Shown: positions 41,684-51,389, numbered from the stretch's first letter. The stretch is DNA of 64,000 nucleotides from Roseiflexaceae bacterium (GCA_947474225.1 CANJHS010000006.1:1-64000), one strand, 5' to 3'. The notes: generated by a model from the sequence alone, not told the origin. A program made the numbers and translations.

Positions 41684-43918
41684 CTACACCTCTGGTTCCC
41701 AATCGAAGCGCAACGCTTCGGGAGGCAAATCGCGGATTTCTTCACTCTCACGACGGTGCAACAAGGCAGTTTTGACAATCAAGCGCAGCCGAGCCCAGTT
41801 ATCGACCGTTACCGGCACCGGCGTGGTCATTTTGCCGGCTGCATAGCGCGCCGCATTGCGACCCATGGCACGATAGGTGTCGAGTGTCATGCTGGGTGAT
41901 TGCGAAAAGAGCTCGAGATTATTGAGTCGCGCCAAATCGACTCGGTGAATAATCGACGTACCACGTGATTGGATGCCGATAGAGACACCCGAACCACTCA
42001 ATTTTGCTCCCACGTGGCCAATCTCGGCGCAGTCCGATGAGCGCCAGATCCGGACGATGCGGCCGATGAGACCTTCTTCGGCAATTCCGGTCAGTACCGC
42101 TTTGAGGACTTCCTCATGATTGAGTCCACCGATTGTTTTGGTCATAATGCGCCCAAAGGCAGGACCGATGGCAACCACCACCTCGGTGCTCCCACCGCGC
42201 TTGGCATTGCCGTACCCGGCCAGACTTTCGAGTGGTGAACCAAGTCTGTCCGCGATGAAATCACGCGGGGATTTGGCTTGATGGATGTGGGATATTTCGT
42301 GCCACCGGGCACCTTCGACGCGATATCCGGTGCCGGGACCGGTGTAATCATTGGGCTGATTGATGGCACTCTGGACCACAAAATCGCGGCCGAATATCGC
42401 CGCCGGCTGCAGATAATCGCCAGCAATGCGTTGACGACCCATGGTAAGCAGATGCTCTGCCACGTCAGTAAATCCGCGCCGCGCCAGAGCTGCTACCACG
42501 TCGACCATGCTACGATCGCCTGCCAAAAACGCATCTGCGGCGACGAGATCGGGGACAATATCGCGCGTAGGCATGTCGTCGCTCGAATATGCTTGGACTG
42601 CGGCTTCGACCTCGTGATCGCCAATATCGGGGAAGCCAAGTTCGGCGTAGACTGCCTGTATGGCTTGGGCACCGCGCCGACGAATTGCTTCCGCTTCGGC
42701 TTCGGTTATCGATCGCGTACCGCCGTCAATTTGCATGTCGCGCTGCAAAACGGCATAGTCATCGAGGTCATCGGCATCGAAGTTGCCGCCACCAAACATG
42801 TTGTCTTTGCGCGGTACGGCGCTATACCCCGAGAAGATAAAGTCCGTACCAGGGATAAATTGCAACATCAATTTGGCTGACTTGCGGATCGCCGAATGCG
42901 ATGCAAGGGCGTCATTCCCAGATGCCACTTCGAGTCCCAGCATCGATGCCATCAGATTTTCGGCGAGCACAGCCCGCACCCCACCCGGCAATGATTCGGG
43001 CAACGCGATGCACGAAATAGAGCCGTTTTGGACCCCTTGACTGCCCGCTCCACGGGTAACACACAAACAGCGCGCTTCGAGATAGAGCATCGATCGTTGT
43101 TCGGCACTACCCATTAATGCCTCAGAACCCGTCCCCGAGGTGAAGCGGACCTTGACCCCGCGCGATGCATAGGCCGATGCCAAAAACGCTTTGGACCACG
43201 GCGAGTCATCTCCATCGACGAAGGCTTGCTCGGTCCCGTACACCGAAAGTGTCTCGGCGTAGGTAGTCAACCCCTTCATGGCGATCCGCAAACCGAGCGA
43301 TTCTTCGACGGCGCATTGCGTCATAACCCCGCCGCGGCCAGTTTGCGCCCCGACCAGAATCGCCAGTGCGTTAAACGGGGCAGACCGGGCCACGCCGACG
43401 GTTGTCTCGAGCTCGGCGAAGCCGCGCAGGGCTGCTTCGGCTGCATCTGCTGCTAATAGCGCCGGATTTTCGCGGCGATTCGTGACGTGGGCCTGATTTG
43501 CTGGGATGCGGCGCACCCGCATTTTGGCAAGCCCATTCATCATCTCGAGGACATTCATGTGGCGCATGATGTCGACGAGTTTGGCTGGGGTACACCCAGC
43601 AGCCAGGCGTAACAGCACAGCACGCGGGATGTTGATGTCGGCCAACATGTGCGCAATGGTCAACGAATCCAGCGCCATCACTTCGGGCGCGACGAGAAGG
43701 TCGATGCCATGTCGCGCGATGTAGCAATCAAGGGTATCAAAGTCGGCTTCTGCTCGGCCATCGAGTTCGACAACGCGACCGTTTTCGATACGCAGGGATG
43801 GGTGTGGATCGTATGGGCTATCAGCCACCATCAGACCGGCTTCGGGCCATGATTCGACAAATGTTTCGCGGTTGATGTCGCGTTCTTCGAGGGCTCGGAA
43901 TCGTTTCAGGTTACTCAC
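41684..43918 (-). CDS. B12-dependent glycerol/diol dehydratase, fused large and medium subunits
   Basis: 744 residues. Residues 1 to about 550 are PduC-like ('KRFRALEERDINRETFVESWPEAG', 'RYGTEQAFVDGDD'-type core, 'RFTSGTGSEALMGSAEQRSMLYLEARC', 'DFIFSGYSAVPRKDNMFGG'). From about 590 on they are PduD-like ('VVVAIGPAFGRIMTKTIGGLNHEEVLKAVLTGI', 'GSGVSIGIQSRGTSIIHR'). The protein should bind adenosylcobalamin with K+ and dehydrate 1,2-propanediol, glycerol or a related diol. GGAG seven bases before the GTG at 43918 fixes the start. No reactivase (PduGH), microcompartment or aldehyde dehydrogenase gene lies next to it. Confidence 0.9.
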   Translation of the reverse strand: MSNLKRFRALEERDINRETFVESWPEAGLMVADSPYDPHPSLRIENGRVVELDGRAEADFDTLDCYIARHGIDLLVAPEVMALDSLTIAHMLADINIPRAVLLRLAAGCTPAKLVDIMRHMNVLEMMNGLAKMRVRRIPANQAHVTNRRENPALLAADAAEAALRGFAELETTVGVARSAPFNALAILVGAQTGRGGVMTQCAVEESLGLRIAMKGLTTYAETLSVYGTEQAFVDGDDSPWSKAFLASAYASRGVKVRFTSGTGSEALMGSAEQRSMLYLEARCLCVTRGAGSQGVQNGSISCIALPESLPGGVRAVLAENLMASMLGLEVASGNDALASHSAIRKSAKLMLQFIPGTDFIFSGYSAVPRKDNMFGGGNFDADDLDDYAVLQRDMQIDGGTRSITEAEAEAIRRRGAQAIQAVYAELGFPDIGDHEVEAAVQAYSSDDMPTRDIVPDLVAADAFLAGDRSMVDVVAALARRGFTDVAEHLLTMGRQRIAGDYLQPAAIFGRDFVVQSAINQPNDYTGPGTGYRVEGARWHEISHIHQAKSPRDFIADRLGSPLESLAGYGNAKRGGSTEVVVAIGPAFGRIMTKTIGGLNHEEVLKAVLTGIAEEGLIGRIVRIWRSSDCAEIGHVGAKLSGSGVSIGIQSRGTSIIHRVDLARLNNLELFSQSPSMTLDTYRAMGRNAARYAAGKMTTPVPVTVDNWARLRLIVKTALLHRRESEEIRDLPPEALRFDWEPEV

Positions 43919-43951
43919 TGTGATTCTCCGTTCTACCTGCAAAACGAATCG

Positions 43952-44176
43952 CTACACAACGCTGTGTGGCGGTTCACCACTCGTAGCGCGGATACAAAGC
44001 GGGGCATGAATAACTGCGGTGATAGGCATCATAGCCGGTACTCTGAGGCGATTGACCATCACATTGATACCAGGCTTACCGCTCAACACCATCGACACCA
44101 TCGCACCAGAGACAAGCGAACAGGCAACGTCATCGATTGTGACACGGGGCTTGGTATTGGAGGTTTCTACCTTCAT
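43952..44176 (-). CDS. Possible small protein upstream of the diol dehydratase
   Basis: 74 codons ending 33 bases before the dehydratase start, on the same strand. The sequence ('VACSLVSGAMVSMVLSGKPG', 'MMPITAVIHAPLCIRATSG') is mildly hydrophobic. There is no clear ribosome site at its ATG, and the opposite strand is also open, so coding is uncertain. A TATAAT (44216-44211, minus) upstream could start a transcript covering it and the dehydratase. I recognise no family. Confidence 0.3.
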   Translation of the reverse strand: MKVETSNTKPRVTIDDVACSLVSGAMVSMVLSGKPGINVMVNRLRVPAMMPITAVIHAPLCIRATSGEPPHSVV

Positions 44177-44240
44177 AAAAAACGATGACGGAACAAATCC
44201 AGTGGATACCTATTATATACCTGTATTACACGCTATCACT

Positions 44241-47200
44241 CTAGGCTGGAATGAGGAACTGGTCGCTTTCATCAGCAGAATTCGTACGACTTCGATACTC
44301 ACGGGGTGTCATCCCCATCTCGCTGCGGAAGACTTTACTGAAGTACCCAGGGTCATCAAATCCAACCGAGATAGCAATGTCCGTAATACTATCGTCACTC
44401 GCCAACAAGGCATGACAGGCTTTAGCAACACGATACCGTGCCAAATACGTCCACGGCGTTACCCCGAGTTCGTTTTGGAATACTTGCGTCAAATAACTTT
44501 CGCTGACGCCGGCTTCAGCTGCAATCCGCTCACGGCTGAGCCGTTCGGCGTATTTTTTTTGCATATATGCGAGTGCGTGACGTGCAGCAGTGCTCAAATG
44601 GGGCGTATTGGCAAGCCCACTGCCGATTATTTGTCGGAGCAGTTCTGTCATCCCTTGGGATGTGTTGCCCACTTTGGGTCGTAGCACGGTTTGCGGGTAT
44701 TGGAGTTTTTGCACTTCAGCCCGTGTCAACACCTTCCCGCTCAACACCACGACGGGCACACGCTCGTAGTCTGGTTGACTGCGAATCCAATCCAACGTCA
44801 TAAAGCCATCTTGGATGGGCATCACCAAATCGAGGATGAACATGGTCGGTGCAGGTACGCCGTTGAGCGTATCACCCAGCTGACTGCCATCGAGACATGA
44901 GGTCAGCAGTGCATTGGGTAACGCACGCACGATAATTTCGCGGTACAAGTCGTGTAATCGCTTGTCGTCATCGATGATCACAATGTGCGGTCGCGTTCCA
45001 GGTGGCTGCGTTGCAACAATCGCCAATGCGTCAGTGAATTGAGCCGTACGGAACGGTTTTTGCACAATCGACAGTGTGTCACGCCGGTGGGCTTTGTCAT
45101 AAACAAAAAACGACACCCGAGACAGTACAGGATCACTATGTATGTGACGAAGTACAACCTCTTCTTCGCGAAATGGTGTGCTCGTATCCCATACCACAGC
45201 GATCGGAGAAAAACTATCGACCATATCTGCAGCAGCAGCAACGCTGGGAATATGCGCTACCGTTGCTGCGGTCCGCTGCGCCATGCATTGGACAGCAGGA
45301 GGAATCACTCCTTCGTCCCCGAGTATGGCAATGGCCGGTCGGAGATTGGGGTTGTGTGGCGGAGCAATATCCCCTTCTAGGCTGCGTACGGGCAAATAGA
45401 GATGAAAGGTACTGCCTTTTTCAATTGCACTTTCGACCGTCAAGATACCGCGATGCAATGCAACCAAACGGCGCGCAATCGCCAAACCCAATCCAACCCC
45501 GGAGTGCGGTGTATCGATGCCTTCGATGGTGACAAACGGCTCAAAGATTGTTTCTTGCTGGGCAGGCGCGATGCCGACGCCAGTATCTTTGACCCAGATA
45601 TGCACATAGGGTGGTTCAGGCAGAGCGCCGAGTGTAATAGAGCCACGTGCGGTAAATTTGGCGGCATTCCCCAACAGATTAAACAGAATTTGACGCATAC
45701 GCGTGGGGTCTACGTGGACTAACGGCAACGGTTCAGGGATGACTGACTGCCAGGATACACCGGGTTTGTCCAAGGTGTTCATCAGCTCGGTGAACGAAGA
45801 CTCAAGAATCGTCTCAAGGTCGGTCTGCTCTGGGAACAACACGAGTTCATCAATCTCGGCACGGGATAAGTCGAGTAAATCATTGATGAGTAGCACGAGG
45901 TGCTCCGCACTCCTCTGAATGGTGATGATGTCGCCACGGACCTCGTCACCGATGGCGATACCATGTGGTTGCGGGTCGGTAATCAAGAGTTGGCTATACC
46001 CCAGGATGATGTGCAGCGGTGTGCGTAATTCATGACTGACATTCGCTAGTAGACGCGTTTTGAGACTATCCGCTTGCTCGGCGACGTATTGTGCATGGCG
46101 TGCTGCCTGGAACAAATCGATGTTTTGGAGTGCGATACCGATTTGGTTGGCAACCAGCTGTAACCCATCAATTTCGCCACGAACGTGTGCGAGTAAGGTT
46201 GTGTTCTGCAAATCCAGCAGCCCAGTAACGGTGTCATTGAAGCGCACTGGCAGAACGATCCGTGTGCGTGTATTGGGATTATGGGCACTCTGTGCGAAGC
46301 GCATGCTGCTGTGCGTATCAGGAATATAAATCGCTCGCTCTTCGGCCAACGCAGCGGCCAGCGGTGTCCCGCGCAGTTGGACGTTTGATGTAGTATTGCT
46401 CATCAAATTCCCATCGCCATCAAAGCGCCAGATGGTAACCGAATCATATCCATAGTACTCACGCACGAGAGCGGAGACAGCGGTGATCAGAGCGTCGTGT
46501 TCGAAGATAGAACCAACCTGCTGGGTAATGGCCAAGCTCGTCTCGAGCTGACGAACGCGCTCGTACTCTCGTTGACGATTGACACCCATCAGGCGTGTTG
46601 GCAATTCTGCGAGCGAAATGAGCTTTTCTAGGGCAACTTCACCGACATTACGTGCATCGATGAGGCGCCGCTGCGGATCATAACTGTCTGGCAACATTCG
46701 CGTTTTAATACCCTGCAGGGCGAGTCGGAGCATGTCGTCTGCGAAGGAATCGAGCATCGTCTCGATCGTAACATCCATCCGTCCACGACTAATATCTGCC
46801 AATGCGAGCGGATCACCGTTGATTCCACAAACGAGTGGACGCGTGCGATCTGGGAACGCGTGGCTGAGGGAATCACGGCCACCGAGTGCCAACGAATCTG
46901 ACAACCCGACCACCGCATCGACGTGGTCATCGGAATGTTTCGTCAACCACTCGGCTACCGCCTGATATCCATCTTCATACTGCCATTCACACGAGATATG
47001 GATGACGTTAACCTGCGGCATGCCGGCAAAGGCAGCGCTAATCCCAGCGAGCCGAGACAACCCCATCTCGTCAAATCCACCGACTACCAGCACGGTAGCT
47101 GCGTCAGGCAATTTGCCATGTAGCCAGATGCCAATATCGTAGGCAGCATCATAGAGGCCACGGCGCGAGGTATACAGCGAACTCTTTACCGCACTTTCGG

Positions 47201-47477
47201 AGGCATCAATGACAGGAATGGCGCTCGAACGTAGTAACGACAGCAACGACGCATCAATAGAATTGCAGATAAGTGCATGGACCTGTTGCACACGAAGCTC
47301 TTCGTAGATTTGGGCGACATTACTGACCTCCCGCAATCCTTCGGATGCAGTGGTAAGGGTCAAAATTTCACAATGCATCGATTGTGCTTGGCGCAACAGT
47401 GCCTCGCGTACTTGTACCCAATACGGGTCAGGTACGCCAATCTGAAGTGCTATGCGATATCGTAGTTCGCTCGTCAA
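44241..47477 (-). CDS. Soluble hybrid regulator: sugar-binding, GAF, histidine kinase, two receivers, AraC DNA-binding
   Basis: 1078 residues with no membrane segment or signal. Residues 5-285 form a periplasmic-binding-protein/LacI-like ligand domain ('YRIALQIGVPDPYWVQVREAL', 'HALICNSIDASLLSLL', 'RPLVCGINGDPLALADIS'). A GAF domain covers about 310-455. HisKA has 'ANVSHELRTPLHIILGYSQLL' (His482), and HATPase has 'NLLGNAAKFTARG', 'DTGVGIAP' and 'GVGLGLAIA'. A degenerate receiver-like segment spans about 712-822. A full receiver has DDD at 836-838, Asp883 and Lys935. An AraC helix-turn-helix domain spans about 966-1063. It starts at TTG, with GAGGG upstream. It is divergent from the receiver and MalFGE-type importer genes, so it probably senses a sugar in the cytosol and controls them. 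The target is inferred. Confidence 0.9.
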   Translation of the reverse strand: MTSELRYRIALQIGVPDPYWVQVREALLRQAQSMHCEILTLTTASEGLREVSNVAQIYEELRVQQVHALICNSIDASLLSLLRSSAIPVIDASESAVKSSLYTSRRGLYDAAYDIGIWLHGKLPDAATVLVVGGFDEMGLSRLAGISAAFAGMPQVNVIHISCEWQYEDGYQAVAEWLTKHSDDHVDAVVGLSDSLALGGRDSLSHAFPDRTRPLVCGINGDPLALADISRGRMDVTIETMLDSFADDMLRLALQGIKTRMLPDSYDPQRRLIDARNVGEVALEKLISLAELPTRLMGVNRQREYERVRQLETSLAITQQVGSIFEHDALITAVSALVREYYGYDSVTIWRFDGDGNLMSNTTSNVQLRGTPLAAALAEERAIYIPDTHSSMRFAQSAHNPNTRTRIVLPVRFNDTVTGLLDLQNTTLLAHVRGEIDGLQLVANQIGIALQNIDLFQAARHAQYVAEQADSLKTRLLANVSHELRTPLHIILGYSQLLITDPQPHGIAIGDEVRGDIITIQRSAEHLVLLINDLLDLSRAEIDELVLFPEQTDLETILESSFTELMNTLDKPGVSWQSVIPEPLPLVHVDPTRMRQILFNLLGNAAKFTARGSITLGALPEPPYVHIWVKDTGVGIAPAQQETIFEPFVTIEGIDTPHSGVGLGLAIARRLVALHRGILTVESAIEKGSTFHLYLPVRSLEGDIAPPHNPNLRPAIAILGDEGVIPPAVQCMAQRTAATVAHIPSVAAAADMVDSFSPIAVVWDTSTPFREEEVVLRHIHSDPVLSRVSFFVYDKAHRRDTLSIVQKPFRTAQFTDALAIVATQPPGTRPHIVIIDDDKRLHDLYREIIVRALPNALLTSCLDGSQLGDTLNGVPAPTMFILDLVMPIQDGFMTLDWIRSQPDYERVPVVVLSGKVLTRAEVQKLQYPQTVLRPKVGNTSQGMTELLRQIIGSGLANTPHLSTAARHALAYMQKKYAERLSRERIAAEAGVSESYLTQVFQNELGVTPWTYLARYRVAKACHALLASDDSITDIAISVGFDDPGYFSKVFRSEMGMTPREYRSRTNSADESDQFLIPA

Positions 47478-47649
47478 ACAATCCGTCCCTCTGGTGCAGA
47501 TGGGTGCTCTATTGCAATCTTCATTCTGCGAACAAATGCAAATATAAATACCGAATTTTGTTGGTTATTCCTAGTTTTGTATCGAATCTTCCAAGTCGAA
47601 CGAGCAGCTATCGCTTAGCATATCAAAGAATGATGATAAAGGTGTGCAC

Positions 47650-48009
47650 ATGTCACCGCGAAGCAGCGTTTTGTTGATAATCGAGCACGATCTCAGTGTT
47701 CGGCAACTCTACAGCCGCACACTCCGCGAGCCATACATACTCATCGAGGCACAAAATGCGGCGGAATGCGTACACGCATTTGCAAACCACGACATTGGTA
47801 CGGTCATTATCGAACCGCATCGACCAGATGGATTCGGCGATGCATTGATGCAACTCGTCCGTACACACTGCACGCCCAGCAACATTCCAATTATTGTTTG
47901 CAGTGTGCTTGACGCGAGCCTCGATCCGCAACACAATGGTTTGTACAAACATCTCGTCAAACCCGTCGCCCCCGAGCGACTCCGTGCCGAGATGCAACGA
48001 ATTATTTAG
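47650..48009 (+). CDS. Stand-alone receiver-like protein with Glu at the phosphorylation site
   Basis: 119 residues with the receiver fold. The acidic pocket is 'LLIIEHDLSVRQLYSRTL', the phosphosite strand is 'IGTVIIEPHRPDGFGDALM' and the conserved Lys is in 'HLVKPVAPERL' (Lys104). The Asp normally phosphorylated is Glu55, which can mimic the active state or abolish control. AAAGG precedes the ATG at 47650. The gene lies 55 bases before the importer permease and opposite the hybrid kinase, so it may be part of that regulatory unit. No output domain. Confidence 0.8.
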   Translation: MSPRSSVLLIIEHDLSVRQLYSRTLREPYILIEAQNAAECVHAFANHDIGTVIIEPHRPDGFGDALMQLVRTHCTPSNIPIIVCSVLDASLDPQHNGLYKHLVKPVAPERLRAEMQRII

Positions 48010-48064
48010 GAATTCACGCAATAGACGGTCCGCACGACTTTCATTGACAGCAAGGGAGCGTCAA

Positions 48065-48961
48065 ATGACTATCCGAACCGGGGCGCAAACCGCACGACGA
48101 AACGAAATAACCTGGGCATTGTTGTTCATCTTACCGAGCATCATTGGGTTTTTGGCGTTTTTTGCCATACCTTCGGTGCGCGGTCTCTTGATGAGCTTCA
48201 CCAATTGGGATTTGCTCCGGCCAGCAAAATTCACTGGCATAGCAAATTACATCAAGCTGCTCAGCGACAAAGAATTCTTGCATGCATTGCGCGTCACTGC
48301 GTACTATGTGGTCCTGAATATCCCGCTCCAAACCGTTATCGCCCTCGGCATGGCAGTCATGCTCGATCGCTTTACCAAATCAACGGCAATCCGCGGGATT
48401 CTCATTCTGCCGTGGCTTTTACCCAATATCATTGTGGCGTTACTATGGCTGTGGATGCTCGACCCGACGCTCGGATTTATCAACCAAGTGATTATGTCAT
48501 TGGGATTTGAGCGACAACCATTCCTCGGCTCGGTCACACAAGCAATGCCAACAATCGCCGCAATCAATATCTGGCGCCATGCCGGCTACACGGCGATTCT
48601 CTTATTTGCTGGTCTGCAAAACATCCCCAAGGACGTCTACGAGGCTGCTGCCATTGACGGCGCAGACGAACGTCAGATGTTCATGGGGATTACGTTGCCG
48701 TTGTTACGCCCAGTGCTGATCTTTGTCCTGGTGACATCACTGATTGGGTCATTCCAGATTTTCGACACTATCGTGATTACTACCAAGGGTGGCCCAGTAG
48801 ATGCGACCCGCGTTGTCTATTGGTACATCTACGAATATGCGTTTGTGCGCTTCAAGATGGGCTATGCTGCGACGATTTCGGTAGCGTTGTTCTTAATTTT
48901 GATTACGATAACCATCATCCAGATGCGCTATTTCAACGCTGACTCATCAGACCTTGATTAA
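48065..48961 (+). CDS. Sugar ABC transporter permease (MalF/UgpA-like)
   Basis: 298 residues with six membrane helices, starting with 'LLFILPSIIGFLAFFAIPSVRGLLMSFTNW'. The EAA loop 'YEAAAIDGADERQMFMGITLPLLRP' matches carbohydrate uptake (CUT1) permeases. AAGGGAG precedes the ATG at 48065; the longer frame to 47894 overlaps the receiver gene. It pairs with the MalG-like permease and the binding protein downstream. The ATPase is probably a shared MsmK/UgpC-type protein encoded elsewhere. Confidence 0.93.
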   Translation: MTIRTGAQTARRNEITWALLFILPSIIGFLAFFAIPSVRGLLMSFTNWDLLRPAKFTGIANYIKLLSDKEFLHALRVTAYYVVLNIPLQTVIALGMAVMLDRFTKSTAIRGILILPWLLPNIIVALLWLWMLDPTLGFINQVIMSLGFERQPFLGSVTQAMPTIAAINIWRHAGYTAILLFAGLQNIPKDVYEAAAIDGADERQMFMGITLPLLRPVLIFVLVTSLIGSFQIFDTIVITTKGGPVDATRVVYWYIYEYAFVRFKMGYAATISVALFLILITITIIQMRYFNADSSDLD

Positions 48962-48983
48962 TCAACGACGGAGGAGGAGCACA

Positions 48984-49886
48984 ATGACGACACTCAAAAA
49001 GACCAAAGCGGGAATTTCAACCCGTCAGATATTTGCCTGGATTGTATTGGGAATGATTGTCTTGGTCACACTGTTCCCCGTATGGTGGGTGGTGCGGACA
49101 GGATTTTCGAGCAAACAAGAAATATACGTCGATACCTTCAACCTGCTGCCAGTCGGCCCAACACTGAACAACTTCAAGCGCGTCTTGGGGATGTTCAGCT
49201 CCGAAGAGGCTGTGGCACAGGGTGGCACCGCAGGTGCGATGAACTTCTGGATGGACCTCAAAAATTCGTTGGTGGTATCGACGACGACGATTTTGGGCCA
49301 AACGTTCTTTAGCGCGATGGCAGCATATGCGTTTGCCCGGCTCAAATTTCGCTTTCGCGACCAAGTATTTTTTCTCTACCTGACGGCCATGATGATTCCT
49401 GGTGTGGTGACATTGGTCCCCAACTACATCTTGATGGCGCGAGAATTACAGTGGATGAATACCTACCGCGGGATTATTGCGCCCTCATTCCTGATGACCC
49501 CATTCGCCGTATTCTTCTTGCGGCAGTTCTTTTTGAGCATCAATCATGAGCTCGAAGAGGCCGCCAAATTAGACGGTGCGAGTATACCGCTCATCTTTGT
49601 GCGGGTAATTCTGCCGATGAGTGTGCCGGCTTTGAGTACGTTGGCAATTTTGCAGTTCTTGGGCAATTGGAACGACTACTTGTGGCCGTTCTTGATTGGC
49701 AAAGGCGCAGACATGCGGACGCTGACGGTGGGGTTGGCAGTCTTTCAATCACAGACCCCTCAAGGGGCACCTGACTGGGGTGGGTTGATGGCGGGGACGA
49801 CCTTGAGTCTCATCCCGACGATTCTCATCTTCTTGTTTTTTGGGAGACGGGCCGTCAACGCAATCCAGTTCACTGGGTTCCGCTAA
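48984..49886 (+). CDS. Sugar ABC transporter permease (MalG/UgpE-like)
   Basis: 300 residues with six helices. The EAA loop is 'ELEEAAKLDGASIPLIFVRVILPMSVP', and the C-terminus ends 'FFGRRAVNAIQFTGFR', near the MalG 'VAGLTAGAVKG' position. GGAGGAGGAG lies just before the ATG. A periplasmic loop between helices 1 and 2 contains 'GMFSSEEAVAQGGTAGAMNFW'. CUT1 transporter assignment is firm. Confidence 0.93.
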   Translation: MTTLKKTKAGISTRQIFAWIVLGMIVLVTLFPVWWVVRTGFSSKQEIYVDTFNLLPVGPTLNNFKRVLGMFSSEEAVAQGGTAGAMNFWMDLKNSLVVSTTTILGQTFFSAMAAYAFARLKFRFRDQVFFLYLTAMMIPGVVTLVPNYILMARELQWMNTYRGIIAPSFLMTPFAVFFLRQFFLSINHELEEAAKLDGASIPLIFVRVILPMSVPALSTLAILQFLGNWNDYLWPFLIGKGADMRTLTVGLAVFQSQTPQGAPDWGGLMAGTTLSLIPTILIFLFFGRRAVNAIQFTGFR

Positions 49887-49953
49887 GTATTGGCACCAAC
49901 GATGCACAAGCATCGGGATGCATAGATTTCCATTTTTTGAAGAGGAGAGTTCA

Positions 49954-51378
49954 ATGCGTTTACGTTTCAACGCACTGGCAATCGCTCTGGTGATGGTCAG
50001 CAGTATGCTCATTGCAGCATGTGGCGCCAAAGCACCAGCAGCAGAGCCAACGGCAGCAGCAGACGTTGCCGCCGAAGCAACCGCAGCACCAGCCGAAGAG
50101 CCAACCGCAGCAGTCGCAGCATCCGCTGACGCAGTCACCATCCGCTACGGATTGTGGGACGGCAACCAGCAGCCAGCATACGAAGCCTGTGCAGCTGCCT
50201 TCACCAAGACCAACCCAAACATCACTGTGAAGGTTGAGCAGGCAGGTTGGGGCGACTACTGGACCTCCGTTCAGACCGGTATGGTCGGCGGCACGGCTCC
50301 TGACGTCTTCACCAACCACTTGGCCAAGTACCCAGAATTCGCAGCCAAGGAACAGCTTGTCGACATCCAGCCGTTCGTCGAGCGTGATGGCGTTGACATG
50401 AAGCAGTACCTGCCAGGCCTGGCCGACCTTTGGGGTCGTGACGGCAAGCGGTATGGTCTGCCAAAAGACTGGGACACCGTCTCGGTTGTCTACAACAAAG
50501 ACATGATGGACAAAGCCGGCGTGACCGTTGAAGAACTCAACAACGCTGACTGGAATGCCAAAGACGGCGGTTCGTTCGGCCAGATCATCAAGAAGTTGAC
50601 GATCGACTCAGCCGGCAAGAATGCCCTCGACGCAGGCTTCGACAAGAGCAAAGTCGTCCAGTACGGCTTCGTTGGCGGCGGTAGCGGCGGCGCATACGGT
50701 CAAACCCAGTGGAGCCATTGGGCCGTTTCGAACGGCTTCAAGTTCAACGACGGTTTGTATGCAACCAAGTACTTCTACGACGATCCAAAGTTGGCCGAAA
50801 CCATGCAGTGGTATGCCGATTTGAATCTTGTCGAAGGCGTAGCCCCAACCTTGGCCGACGTCAAGAGCCTCGGCGCAACTGCTCTCTTCACCGCAGGTAA
50901 GGCAGCATTGACCACCGACGGTTCATGGATGATTGGTTCATATGTGAAGGACGCCAAGTTCGTCACCGGCTTTGCACGTTTGCCAAAGGGCCCAGAAGGC
51001 CGCAAGTCCATGTTCAATGGTCTTGCTGACTCCATCTGGGTTGGTTCCAAGCACCAGGAAGAATCCTGGCAGTGGATGAAGTTCGCTGCATCCCCAGCCT
51101 GTGCAAACATCGTCGGCAGCTACGGCGTGGTCTTCCCGGCCATCCAGAGCGGCGTCGATGCAGCCCTCAAGGCATACGGCGATCGTAAGGTCGACGTTTC
51201 CGCCTTCACGGCTCAGGCAACCGAGGCCAATGGTACGTTCTTGTTCCCAGTAACCGACCACGCGTCGGAAATTGGACCGATCATGGACGCCACCATGGAC
51301 AGCATCATGCTCGGCGAAAAGCCAGCAGCCGATGCCCTCAAGGCAGCCAACGACGAAGTCAACGCACTGTTCCAGTAA
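49954..51378 (+). CDS. Family 1 sugar-binding lipoprotein
   Basis: 474 residues. The signal ends in MLIAAC with the lipid-anchor Cys at residue 23, followed by a short Ala/Glu/Pro linker. The SBP_bac_1 fold begins 'VTIRYGLWDGNQQPAYEACAAAFTK', with 'FTNHLAKYPEFAAKEQLVDIQPF' and 'YGLPKDWDTVSVVYNKDMMDKAG' typical of CUT1 binding proteins. AGGAGAG lies before the ATG. It is the last gene of the importer operon and ends in a strong terminator. It is co-located with the sugar-sensing regulator, which suggests induction by the transported sugar. Confidence 0.93.
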   Translation: MRLRFNALAIALVMVSSMLIAACGAKAPAAEPTAAADVAAEATAAPAEEPTAAVAASADAVTIRYGLWDGNQQPAYEACAAAFTKTNPNITVKVEQAGWGDYWTSVQTGMVGGTAPDVFTNHLAKYPEFAAKEQLVDIQPFVERDGVDMKQYLPGLADLWGRDGKRYGLPKDWDTVSVVYNKDMMDKAGVTVEELNNADWNAKDGGSFGQIIKKLTIDSAGKNALDAGFDKSKVVQYGFVGGGSGGAYGQTQWSHWAVSNGFKFNDGLYATKYFYDDPKLAETMQWYADLNLVEGVAPTLADVKSLGATALFTAGKAALTTDGSWMIGSYVKDAKFVTGFARLPKGPEGRKSMFNGLADSIWVGSKHQEESWQWMKFAASPACANIVGSYGVVFPAIQSGVDAALKAYGDRKVDVSAFTAQATEANGTFLFPVTDHASEIGPIMDATMDSIMLGEKPAADALKAANDEVNALFQ

Positions 51379-51389
51379 GCGTTCTCTTC

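Noticed and set aside
43919-44240. Cobalamin riboswitch upstream of the B12-dependent dehydratase
   Set aside because: The gap is long enough, but I could not find the B12-box-like conserved segment or the expected multi-arm fold.
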